The notes beneath the pieces were generated by a model, which did not search any database, was not told the origin of the DNA, and worked only from the letters and a program-made list of their open reading frames with translations. The position numbers and the translations under genes were made by a program. Shown in pieces: positions 46,000-59,100 of a stretch of 64,000 nucleotides of DNA (position 1 is the first letter of the stretch; every line of letters begins with the position of its first letter). Source of the stretch: Plasmopara viticola (taxonomy: Eukaryota > Oomycota > Peronosporomycetes > Peronosporales > Peronosporaceae); contig MBPM02000021.1 of assembly GCA_001695595.3 (NCBI GenBank), positions 868,001 through 932,000 on the forward strand. The letters are read 5' to 3'.

Positions 46000-48900
46000 C
46001 AACTAAGCGTATTTCCGCTATGTACGGCATGGATACGTCCTTTCTATCATTCTAGACGTGCGCGGACGCAATAGAGCCACAACAAAGCGTATTTTCGCTC
46101 TTGTGAAGTGTTGAGATCATATACGGCCATGCATAAGCCCTTACTATCATTCATAACGTGCGCACACGCAATACAGCAACAACTAAGCTTACATTCGTTT
46201 TTTTGAAGTGCTGAGATAATGTATGGCCATGCATACGTCCTTTCTATCATTCTAGACATGCGCATACGCCATAGAGTCAAAACTAAGTGCATATCCGCTC
46301 TTATGAAGTGCTGATATGATGTACGGCCATCGATACGTCCTTTCTATTCTTCTAGACGTGAGCAGACGCGATAGAGCCTCAACTAAGCTTACATTCGCTT
46401 TTTTGAAGTGCTGAGATAATGTACGGCCATATATATGTCCTTACTTTCATTCTAAACGTGAGCAGACGAAATAGAGTCACAACTAAGCGTATTTCCGCTC
46501 TTATGAAGTGCTGAGATGATGTACGGCCATCGATACGTCCCTTCTATCCTTCTAGACGTGCGCAGACGCAATAGAGCCTCAACTAAGCTTACATTCGCTT
46601 TTTTGAAGTTCTGAGATGATGTACGGCCATCGATACGGCCTTTCTTTAATTCTAGACGTGCGCAGACGCAATAGAGCCACAACTAAGCGTAGATTAGCTC
46701 TTGTGAAGTGCTGAGATCATGAACGGCCATAGCTACGTCCCTTCTTTAATTCTAGACGTGCGCAGACGCAATAGAGCCACAACTAAGCGTAGATTAGCTC
46801 TTATGAAGTGCTGAGATCATGAACGGCCATAGATACGTCCCTTCTATCATTCTAGACGTGAGCAGACGCGTTAGAGCCACAACAACGCTTACAGTCGCTT
46901 TATTGATGTGCTAAGATTATGTACGGCCATTGATATGGCCTTCTTATCATTCTGGACGTGCGCAGACGCAATAAAGCCACAACAAATCATTTATTCGATC
47001 TTGTGAAGTGCCGAGATCATGTATGGCCATGGATACGTCCTTTGCATCATTCTTGACGTGTGCAGAGACAAAAGAGCCACAACAAAGCTTACATTCGCTT
47101 GTTTGAAGTGCTGAGATAATGAACGGCCATAAATACGCCCTTTCTATCATTCTAGACGTGCGCAGACGCGATAGAGCCACAACAAAGCGTATATTAGCAC
47201 TTGTGAAGTCTGAGATCATGTACGGCCATAAATACGACCTTTCTGTCATTCTAGACGTGCGCAGACGCAATAGAGCCACATCAAAGCGTACATTCGCTCT
47301 TGTGAAGTGCCGAGATAATGAACGGCCATGGAGACGTCCTTTTTATAATTCTAGACGTGCTAAGACGTAATAGAGCGACAACTAAGCTTACATTCGCTTT
47401 TTTTAATTCTGAGATTATGTACGGCCATAGATACGTCCTTTCTATCATTCTAGACGTGCGCAGACGCAATAGAGCCACAACTAAGCGTATACTCGCTGGT
47501 TTGAAGTGCTGGGATAATGTACGGCCATCGATACGTCCTTTCTATCATTCTGAACGTGCCCAGACGCAATGGAGCCACAACTAAGCGTATATATTTTTGC
47601 TCTTATGAAGTGCTGAGATGATGTACGGCCATGGATACGTCCTTTCTATCATTCTAGACGTGCGCGGACGCGATAGAGCCACAACAAAGCGTATTTTAGC
47701 ACTTATGAAGTGGTGAGATCATGTACGGCCATGCATAAGCCCTTACTATCATTCATGACGTGCGCAGACGCAATACAGCAACAACTAAGCTTACATTCGC
47801 TTTTTTGAAGTGCGGAGATAATGTATGGTCATAGATACGTCCTTTCTATCATTCTAGACGTGCGCATACGCCATAGAGTCAAAACTAAGTGTATATCCGC
47901 TCTTATGAAGTGCTGAGATGATGTACGGCCATCGATACGTCCTTTCTATTCTTCTAGACGTGCGCAGGCGCAATAGAGCCTCAACTAAGCTTACATTCGC
48001 TTTTTTGAAGTTCTGACATAATGTACGGCCATCGACACGTACTTCCTAACATTCTAGACATGCGCACACGCAATGGAGCCACAACTAAGCGTATATATTT
48101 TTGCTCTTATGAAGTGCTGGGATAATGTACGGCCATGGATACGTCCTTTCTATTATTCTAGACGTGCGCGGACGCAATTGAGCCACAACAAAGCGTATAT
48201 TGGTTTTCTTAAGTGCTCAGATCATAAACGGCCATGGATACGTCCTTTCTATCATTCATGACGTGCGCATACGCAATAGAGTCAAAACTAAGCGTATACC
48301 CGCTCTTATCAAGTGCTGAGATTATGTACGGCCATAAATACGCCCTTTTTGTCATTCTAGACGTGCGCGGACGCAATAGAGCCACAACTAAGCGTATAAT
48401 CGCTCTAGTGAAGTTCTGAGATCATGAACGGCCATCCCTACGTCCTCTTTATCATTCTAGACGTGCGCCGACGCAATAGAGCCACAACAAAGCGTATATT
48501 AGCACTTGTGGAGTGCTGAGATCATATACGGCCATAAATACGCTCTTTTTGTCATTCTAGACGTGCGCAGTCGCAATAGAGCCACAACTAAGCGTATATT
48601 CGCTAGTTTGAAGTGCTGAGATGATGTACGGCCATCGATACGGCCTTTTTATCATTCTAGACGTGTGCAGACGCAATAGAGCCACAACAAAGCGTATATT
48701 CGCTTTTTTGAAGTGCTCAGATCATGAACGGCCATGTTTACGTCCTTTCTATCATTCTAGACGTGTGCAGACGCAATAGAGCCACAACAAAGCGTATATT
48801 TGGTCTTGAGAAGTGCTGAGATCATGTACGGCAGTGGATACGCGCTTTTCAACATTCTGGACGTGCGCAGACGCAATAGAGCAACAACAAAGCTTACATT
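46000..48900. repeat. Mosaic block shared with 39.4-42.3 kb and 26.3-27.4 kb
   Basis: Markers at 39871, 41542 and 41655 recur at 46452, 48121 and 48234 (offset 6579 to 6581). In the middle, 40734 and 41162 recur at 47513 and 47941 (offset 6779), a two-monomer difference. The 46452-47370 part also matches 26333-27251 at a constant offset of 20119, better than it matches the 40 kb region around 40.4 kb. The block is therefore assembled from at least two sources. Confidence 0.75.
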
Positions 48901-50439
48901 CGCTCTTTTGAAGTGCTGAGATAATGTACGGCCATAGATACTTCTTTTCTATCATTCTAGACGTGCGCATACGCAATATAGCCACAACATATCGTATCTT
49001 CGCCCTTGTGAAGTGTTGAGATCATGTACGGCCATGGATACGCTCTTTCCGTCATTCTAGATGTGCGCAGACGCAATAGAGCCACAACTAAGCGTATATT
49101 CGCTCGTTTGAAGAACTGAGATCATGTACGGCCATAGATACACCCTTTCTATCATTCTAGACGTGCGCCGACGCAATAGAGCAGCGACTAAGCTTACATT
49201 CGCTTTTTTGAAGTGCTGAGATGATGTACGGCCATTGATACGTCCCTTCTATCATTCTAGACGTGAGCAGACGCTATAGCGTCACAGCTTAGCGTATATT
49301 CGCTTTTTTGAAGTGCTGAGATGATGTACAGCCATCGATACGGCCTTGCTATCATTCTAGACGTGCGCAGACAAAATAGAGCCACAACAAAGCGTTTATT
49401 AGCTCTTGTGAAGTGCTGAGATCATGAACGGCCATGGATACGCCCTTTCTGTCATTCTAGACGTGCGCAGACGCAATAGAGCCACACTTAAGCTTACATT
49501 CGCTTTTTTGAAGTGCTGAGATGATGTACGGCCATGGATACGTCCCTTCTATTTTTCTAGATGTGAGCAGACGCAATAGAGGCACAGCTAAGCGTATATT
49601 TGGTCTTGTGAAGTGCTGAGATCATGTACGGCAGTGGATACGCGCTTTCTAATATTCTGGACGTGTGCAGATGCAATAGAGCAACAACAAAGCTTACATT
49701 CGCTCTTTTGAAGTGCTGAGATAATGTACGGCCATAGATACGTCTTTTTTATCATTTTAGACGTGCGCATACGCAATACAGCCACAACAAATCGTATTTT
49801 CGCCCTTGTGAAGTGCTGAGATCATCTACGGCCATAAATACGTATTTTCTATCATCCATGACGTGCTCAGACGCGATAAAGCCACAACTATGCTTACATT
49901 CGCTCTTGTGAAGTGCTGAGATCATGAACGGCCATGGATACGTCCCTTCTATCATTCTAGACGTGAGCAGACGCGTTAGAGCCACAACAAAGCTTACAGT
50001 CGCTTTTTTTGATATGCTGAGATTATGTACGGCCTTCGATATGGCCTTCTTATCATTCTGGACGTGCGCAGACGCAATAGAGCCACAACAAATCGTATAT
50101 TCGATCTTGTGAAGTGCCGAGATCATATACGGCCATGGATACGTCCTTTGCATCATTCTTGACGTGTGCAGAGACAATAGAGCTACAACAAAGCTTACAT
50201 TTGCTTGTTTGAAGTGCTGAGATAATGTACGGCCATAAATACGTCCTTTCTATCATTCTAGACGTGCGCAGACGCGATAGAGCCACAACAAAGCGTATAT
50301 TAGCACTTGTGAAGTCTGAGATCATGAACGGCCATAAATACGACCTTTCTGTCATTCTAGACGTGCGCAGACGCAATAGAGCCACATCAAAGCGTATATT
50401 CGCTCTTGTGAAGTGCTGAGATCATGAACGGCGATGGAT

Positions 50440-51090
50440 ACGCCCTTTCTATTATTCTAGACGCGTGCAGACGCAATAGAGTGACAACAAATCGTATAGT
50501 TGCTCCTTGGAAGTGCTGATACGATCAACGGCCATAGATACGTCCTTTCTATCATTCTAGACGCGTGCAGACGCAATAGAGGCACAACTAAGCGTATATT
50601 TGCTCTTTGGAAGTGCTGAGATAATCTACGGCCATATATACGTCCTTTCTAGCATTCTAGATGCGTGCAGACGCAATAGAGTCACAACTAAGCGTATATT
50701 TGCTCCTTGGAAGTGCTGAGACAATCTACGGCCATAGATACGTCCTTTCTATCATTCTAGACGCGTGCAGACGCAAACGAGTCACAACTAAACGTGTATT
50801 TGCTCTTTGGAAGTGCTGAGACGATCTACGGCCATATATACGTCCTTTCTATCATTCTAGACGTGTGCAAATGCAATAGAGTCACAACTAAGCGTATATT
50901 TGCTCTTTGAAAGTGCTGAGATAATCTACGGCCATAGATACGTCCTTTCTATCATTCTAGCCGCGTGCAGACGCAAACGAGTCACAACTAAACGTATATT
51001 TGCTTCCTGGAAGTGCTGAGACGATCTACGGCCATAGATACGTCCTTTCTATCATTCTAGACGCGTGCAGACGCAATGGAGTAGCAACTA
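50440..51090. repeat. Cluster of a distinct monomer subfamily (ACGCGTGCAG type), copy 1
   Basis: About seven consecutive monomers share ACGCGTGCAGACGC in place of ACGTGCGCAGACGC, GAGTCACAACTAAGCG, TTTGCTCYTTGGAAGTGC and GATCTACGG in place of CATGTACGG. They are more alike among themselves than to flanking monomers, indicating local amplification of one variant. Confidence 0.85.
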
Positions 51091-53539
51091 AGCGTATATT
51101 TGCTTTTTTGAAGTGCTGAGATGATGTACGGCCATGGATACGTCCCTTCTATCATTCTAGACGTGAGCAGACGCTATAGCGTCACAGCTTAGCGTATATT
51201 CGCTTTTTTGAAGTGCTGAGATGATGTACAGCCATCGATACGGCCTTGCTATCATTCTAGACGTGCGCAGACAAAATAGAGCCACAACAAAGCGTATATT
51301 AGCTCTTGTGAAGTGCTGAGATCATGAACGGCCATGGATACGCCCTTTCTGTCATTCTAGACGTGCGCAGACGCAATAGAGCCACACTTAAGCTTACATT
51401 CGCTTTTTTGAAGTGCTGAGATGATGTACGGCCATGGATACGTCCCTTCTATTTTTCTAGATGTGAGCAGACGCAATAGAGGCACAGCTAAGCGTATATT
51501 TGGTCTTGTGAAGTGCTGAGATCATGTACGGCAGTGGATACGCGCTTTCTAACATTCCGGACGTGTGCAGATGCAATAGAGCAACAACAAAGCTTACATT
51601 CGCTCTTTTGAAGTGCTGAGATAATGTACGGCCATAGATACGTCTTTTCTATCATTTTAGACGTGCGCATACGCAATATAGCCACAACAAATCGTATTTT
51701 CGCCCTTGTGAAGTGCTGAGATCATCTACAGCCATAAATACGTCCTTTCTATCATCCATGACGTGCTCAGACGCGATAGAGCCACAACTATGCTTACATT
51801 CGCTCATGTGAAGTGCTGAGATCATGAACGGCCATGGATACGTCCCTTCTATCATTCTAGACGTGAGCAGACGCGTTAGAGCCACAACAAAGCTTACAGT
51901 CGCTTTTTTGATGTGCTGAGATTATGTACGGCCATCGATATGGCCTTCTTATCATTCTGGACGTGCGCAGACGCAATAGAGCCACAACAAATCGTATATT
52001 CGTTTTTTTGAAGTGCTCAGATCATGTACGGCCATAAATACGTCCTTTCTATCATTCTAGACGTGCGCAGACGCAATAGAGACACAACAAAGCGTATATT
52101 TGGTCTTGTGAAGTGCTGAGATCATGTACGGCAGTGGATACGCGCTTTCTAACATTCTGGACGTGTGCAGATGCAATAGAGCAACAACAAAGCTTACATT
52201 CGCTCTTTTGAAGTGCTGAGATAATGTACGGCCATAGATACGTCTTTTCGATCATTTTAGACGTGCGCATACGCAATATAGCCACAACAAATCGTATTTT
52301 CGCCCTTGTGAAGTGCTGAGATCATCTACAGCCATAAATACGTCCTTTCTATCATCCATGACGTGCTCAGACGCGATAGAGCCACAACTATGCTTACATT
52401 CGCTCTTGTGAAATGCTGAGATCATGAACGGCCATGGATACGTCCCTTCTATCATTCTAGACGTGAGCAGACGCGTTAGAGCCACAACAAAGCTTACAGT
52501 CGCTTTTTTGATGTGCTGAGATTATATACGGCCATCGATATGGCCTTCTTATCATTCTGGACGTGCGCAGACGCAATAGAGCCACAACAAATCGTATATT
52601 TGTTTTTTTGAAGTGCTCAGATCATGTACGGCCATAAATACGTCCTTTCTATCATTCTAGACGTGCGCAGACGCAATAGAGACACAACAAAGCGTATATT
52701 TGGTCTTGTGAAGTGCTGAGATCATGTACGGCAGTGGATACGCGCTTTCTAACATTCTGGACGTGCGCAGACGCAATAGAGGAACAACAAAGCTTACATT
52801 CGCTCTTTTGAAGTGCTGAGATAATGTACGGCCATAGATACGTCTTTTCTATCATTTTAGACGTGCGCATACGCAATATAGCCACAACAAATCGTATTTT
52901 CGCCCTTGTGAAGTGCTGAGATCATCTACGGCCATAAATACGTCCTTTCTATCATCCATGACGTGCTCAGACGCGATAGAGCCACAACTATGCTTACATT
53001 CGCTCTTGTGAAGTGCTGAGATCATGAACGGCCATGGATACGTCCCTTCTATCATTCTAGACGTGAGCAGACGCGTTAGAGCCACAACAAAGCTTACAGT
53101 CGCTTTTTTTGATATGCTGAGATTATGTACGGCCTTCGATATGGCCTTCTTATCATTCTGGACGTGCGCAGACGCAATAGAGCCACAACAAATCGTATAT
53201 TCGATCTTGTGAAGTGCCGAGATCATATACGGCCATGGATACGTCCTTTGCATCATTCTTGACGTGTGCAGAGACAATAGAGCTACAACAAAGCTTACAT
53301 TCGCTTGTTTGAAGTGCTGAGATAATGTACGGCCATAAATACGTCCTTTCTATCATTCTAGACGTGCGCAGACGCGATAGAGCCACAACAAAGCGTATAT
53401 TAGCACTTGTGAAGTCTGAGATCATGAACGGCCATAAATACGACCTTTCTGTCATTCTAGACGTGCGCAGACGCAATAGAGCCACATCAAAGCGTATATT
53501 CGCTCTTGTGAAGTGCTGAGATCATGAACGGCGATGGAT

Positions 53540-54280
53540 ACGCCCTTTCTATTATTCTAGACGCGTGCAGACGCAATAGAGTGACAACAAATCGTATATT
53601 TGCTCCTTGGAAGTGCTGAGACGATCAACGGCCATAGATACGTCCTTTCTATCATTCTAGACGCGTGCAGACGCAATAGAGTCACAACTAAGCGTATATT
53701 TGCTCTTTGGAAGTGCTGAGATAATCTACGGCCATATATACGTCCTTTCTATCATTCTAGACGCGTGCAGACGCAATAGAGTCACAACTAAGCGTATATT
53801 TGCTCCTTGGAAGTGCTGAGACGATCTACGGCCATAGATACGTCCTTTCTATCATTCTAGACGCGTGCAGACGCAATCGAGTCACAACTAAACGTGTATT
53901 TGCTCTTTGGAAGTGCTGAGACGATCTACGGCCATATATACGTCCTTTCTATCATTCTAGACGTGTGCAGACGCAATAGAGTCACAACTAAGCGTATATT
54001 TGCTCTTTGAAAGTGCTGAGATAATCTACGGCCATAGATACGTCCTTTCTATCATTCTAGACGCGTGCAGACGCAATCGAGTCACAACTAAACGTATATT
54101 TGCTCCTTGGAAGTGCTGAGACGATCTACGGCCATAGATACGTCCTTTCTATCATTCTAGACGCGTGCAGACGCAATGGAGTAGCAACTAAGCGTATATT
54201 TGCTTTTTGGAAGTGCTGAGATGATGTACGGCCATGGATACGTCCTTTCTATCATTCTAGACGCGTGCAGACGCAATAGC
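53540..54280. repeat. Cluster of a distinct monomer subfamily (ACGCGTGCAG type), copy 2
   Basis: This is the 3100-bp-shifted counterpart of the 50.44-51.09 kb cluster. It carries one additional unit with the variant (54261), where the other copy has the standard ACGTGAGCAG at 51161. Its monomers are slightly more uniform than those of copy 1. Confidence 0.85.
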
Positions 54281-56159
54281 GTCACAGCTTAGCGTATATT
54301 CGCTTTTTTGAAGTGCTGAGATGATGTACAGCCATCGATACGGCCTTGCTATCATTCTAGACGTGCGCAGACAAAATAGAGCCACAACAAAGCGTATATT
54401 AGCTCTTGTGAAGTGCTGAGATCATGAACGGCCATGGATACGCCCTTTCTGTCATTCTAGACGTGCGCAGACGCAATAGAGCCACACTTAAGCTTACATT
54501 CGCTTTTTTGAAGTGCTGAGATGATGTACGGCCATGGATACGTCCCTTCTATTTTTCTAGATGTGAGCAGACGCAATAGAGGCACAGCTAAGCGTATATT
54601 TGGTCTTGTGAAGTGCTGAGATCATGTACGGCAGTGGATACGCGCTTTCTAACATTCCGGACGTGTGCAGATGCAATAGAGCAACAACAAAGCTTACATT
54701 CGCTCTTTTGAAGTGCTGAGATAATGTACGGCCATAGATACGTCTTTTCTATCATTTTAGACGTGCGCATACGCAATATAGCCACAACAAATCGTATTTT
54801 CGCCCTTGTGAAGTGCTGAGATCATCTACAGCCATAAATACGTCCTTTCTATCATCCATGACGTGCTCAGACGCGATAGAGCCACAACTATGCTTACATT
54901 CGCTCATGTGAAGTGCTGAGATCATGAACGGCCATGGATACGTCCCTTCTATCATTCTAGACGTGAGCAGACGCGTTAGAGCCACAACAAAGCTTACAGT
55001 CGCTTTTTTGATGTGCTGAGATTATGTACGGCCATCGATATGGCCTTCTTATCATTCTGGACGTGCGCAGACGCAATAGAGCCACAACAAATCTAATATT
55101 TGTTTTTTTGAAGTGCTCAGATCATGTACGGCCATAAATACGTCCTTTCTATCATTCTAGACGTGCGCAGACGCAATAGAGACACAACAAAGCGTATATT
55201 TGGTCTTGTGAAGTGCTGAGATCATGTACGGCAGTGGATACGCGCTTTCTAACATTCTGGACGTGTGCAGATGCAATAGAGCAACAACAAAGCTTACATT
55301 CGCTCTTTTGAAGTGCTGAGATAATGTACGGCCATAGATACGTCTTTTCTATCATTTTAGACGTGCGCATACGCAATATAGCCACAACAAATCGTATTTT
55401 CGCCCTTGTGAAGTGCTGAGATCATCTACAGCCATAAATACGTCCTTTCTATCATCCATGACGTGCTCAGACGCGATAGAGCCACAACTATGCTTACATT
55501 CGCTCTTGTGAAATGCTGAGATCATGAACGGCCATGGATACGTCCCTTCTATCATTCTAGACGTGAGCAGACGCGTTAGAGCCACAACAAAGCTTACAGT
55601 CGCTTTTTTGATGTGCTGAGATTATATACGGCCATCGATATGGCCTTCTTATCATTCTGGACGTGCGCAGACGCAATAGAGCCACAACAAATCGTATATT
55701 TGTTTTTTTGAAGTGCTCAGATCATGTACGGCCATAAATACGTCCTTTCTATCATTCTAGACGTGCGCAGACGCAATAGAGACACAACAAAGCGTATATT
55801 TGGTCTTGTGAAGTGCTGAGATCGTGTACGGCAGTGGATACGCGCTTTCTAACATTCTGGACGTGCGCAGACGCAATAGAGGAACAACAAAGCTTACATT
55901 CGCTCTTTTGAAGTGCTGAGATAATGTACGGCCATAGATACGTCTTTTCTATCATTTTAGACGTGCGCATACGCAATATAGCCACAACAAATCGTATTTT
56001 CGCCCTTGTGAAGTGCTGAGATCATCTACGGCCATAAATACGTCCTTTCTATCATCCATGACGTGCTCAGACGCGATAGAGCCACAACTATGCTTACATT
56101 CGCTCTTGTGAAGTGCTGAGATCATGAACGGCCATGGATACGTCCCTTCTATCATTCTC

Positions 56160-59100
56160 GACGTGAGCAGACGCGTTAGAGCCACAACAAAGCTTACAGT
56201 CGCTTTTTTGATGTGCTGAGATTATGTACGGCCATCGATATGGCCTTCTTATCATTCTGGACGTGCGCAGACGCAATAGAGCCACAACAAATGGTATATT
56301 CGATCTTGTGAAGTGCCGAGATCATGTACGGCCATGGATACGTCCTTTGCATCATTCTTGACGTGTGTAGAGACAATAGAGCCACAACAAAGCTTACATT
56401 CGCTTGTTTGAAGTGCTGAGATAATGTACGGCCATAAATACGTCCTTTCTACCATTCTAGACGTGCGCAGACGCGATAGAGCCACAACAAAGCGTACATT
56501 AGCACTTGTAAAGTGCTGAGATCATGTACGGCCATAAATACGACCTTTCTGTCATTCTAGACGTGCGCAGACGCAATAGAGCCACAACAAATCGTATATT
56601 TGCTTTTTTGAAGTGCTCAGATCATGTACGGCCATGGATACGTCTTTTCTATCATTCTAGACGTGCGCAGACGCAATAGAGACACAACAAAGCGTATATT
56701 TGGTCTTGTGAAGTGCTGAGATCATGTACGGCAGTGGATACGCGCTTTCTAACATTCAGGACGTGCGCAGACGCAATAGAGCAACAACAAAGCTTACATT
56801 CGCTCTTTTGAAGCGCTGAGATAATGTACGGCCATTGATACGTCTTTTCGATCATTTTAGACGTGCGCATACGCAATATAGCCACAACAAATCGTATTTT
56901 CGCCCTTGTGAAGTGCTGAGATCATCTACGGCCATAAATACGTCCTTTCTATCATCCATGACGTGCTCAGACGCGATAGAGCCACAACTATGCTTACATT
57001 CGCTCTTGTGAAGTGCTGAGATCATGAACGGCCATGGATACGTCCCTTCTATCATTCTAGACGTGAGCAGACGCGTTAGAGCCACAACAAAGCTTACAGT
57101 CGCTTTTTTGATGTGCTGAGATTATGTACGGCCATCGATATGGCCTTCTTATCATTCTGGACGTGCGCAGACGCAATAGAGCCACAACAAATGGTATATT
57201 CGATCTTGTGAAGTGCCGAGATCATGTACGGCCATGGGTACGTCCTTTGCATCATTCTTGACGTGTGCAGAGACAATAGAGCCACAACAAAGCTTACATT
57301 CGCTTGTTTGAAGTGCTGAGATAATGTACGGCCATAAATACGTCCTTTCTATCATTCTAGACGTGCGCAGACGCGATAGAGCCACAACAAAGCGTATATT
57401 AGCACTTGTAAAGTGCTGAGATCATGTACGGCCATAAATACGACCTTTCTGTCATTCTAGACGTGCGCAGACGCAATAGAGTCACAACTAAGCGTATATT
57501 CGCTAGTTTGAAGTGCTGAGATGATGTACGGCCATAAATACGTCCTTTCTATCATTCTATACGTGCGCAGACGCGATAGAGCCACAACAAAGCGTATATT
57601 AGCACTTGTAAAGTGCTGAGATCATGTACGGCCATAAAAACGACCTTTCTGTCATTCTAGACGTGCGCAGACGCAATAGAGTCTAAGCGTATATTCGCTA
57701 GTTTGAAGTGCTGAGATGATGTACGGCCATGGATACGCCCTTTCTATCATTCTAGACGTGCGCAGACGCAATAGAGCAACAACAAAGCTTACATTCGCTT
57801 GTTTGAAGTGCTCAGATCATGTACGGCCATAAATACGTCCTTTCTATCATTCTAGACGTGCGCAGACGCAATAGAGACACAACAAAGCGTATATTTGGTC
57901 TTGTGAAGTGCTGAGATCATGTACGGCAGTGGATACGCGCTTTCTAACATTCTGGACGTGCGCAGACGCAATAGAGCAACAACAAAGCTTACATTCGCTC
58001 TTTTGAAGCGCTGAGATAATGTACGGCCATTGATACGTCTTTTCTATCATTTTAGACGTGCGCATACGCAATATAGCCACAACAAATCGTATTTTCGCCC
58101 TTGTGAAGTGCTGAGATCATCTACGGCCATAAATACGTCCTTTCTATCATCCATGACGTGCTCAGACGCGATAGAGCCACAACTATGCTTACATTCGCTC
58201 TTGTGAAGTGCTGAGATCATGAACGGCCATGGATACGTCCCTTCTATCATTCTAGACGTGAGCAGACGCGTTAGAGCCACAACAAAGCTTACAGTCGCTT
58301 TTTTGATGTGCTGAGATTATGTACGGCCATCGATATGGCCTTCTTATCATTCTGGACGTGCGCAGACGCAATAGAGCCACAACAAATGGTATATTCGATC
58401 TTGTGAAGTGCCGAGATCATATACGGCCATGGATACGTCCTTTGCATCATTCTTGACGTGTGCAGAGACAATAGAGCCACAACAAAGCTTACATTCGCTT
58501 GTTTGAAGTGCTGAGATAATGTACGGCCATAAATACGTCCTTTCTATCATTCTAGACGTGCGCAGACGCGATAGAGCCACAACAAAGCGTATATTAGCAC
58601 TTGTAAAGTGCTGAGATCATGTACGGCCATAAATACGACCTTTCTGTCATTCTAGACGTGCGCAGACGCAATAGAGTCACAACTAAGCGTATATTCGCTA
58701 GTTTGAAGTGCTGAGATGATGTACGGCCATAAATACGTCCTTTCTATCATTCTATACGTGCGCAGACGCGATAGAGCCACAACAAAGCGTATATTAGCAC
58801 TTGTAAAGTGCTGAGATCATGTACGGCCATAAAAACGACCTTTCTGTCATTCTAGACGTGCGCAGACGCAATAGAGTCTAAGCGTATATTCGCTAGTTTG
58901 AAGTGCTGAGATGATGTACGGCCATGGATACGCCCTTTCTATCATTCTAGACGTGCGCAGACGCAATAGAGCAACAACAAAGCTTACATTCGCTTGTTTG
59001 AAGTGCTCAGATCATGTACGGCCATAAATACGTCCTTTCTATCATTCTAGACGTGCGCAGACGCAATAGAGACACAACAAAGCGTATATTTGGTCTTGTG

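Larger units (their letters stand above)
49750..55950. repeat. Two tandem copies of a 3100-bp (31-monomer) higher-order repeat
   Basis: Copy boundaries are near 49.75, 52.85 and 55.95 kb. Pairs of markers 49752/52852, 50053/53153, 50225/53325, 51488/54588, 51652/54752 and 52252/55352 are all exactly 3100 bp apart. Each copy contains a 1900-bp part and two 600-bp parts. Differences between copies are scattered single bases plus one localised patch (see the findings). Confidence 0.9.
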
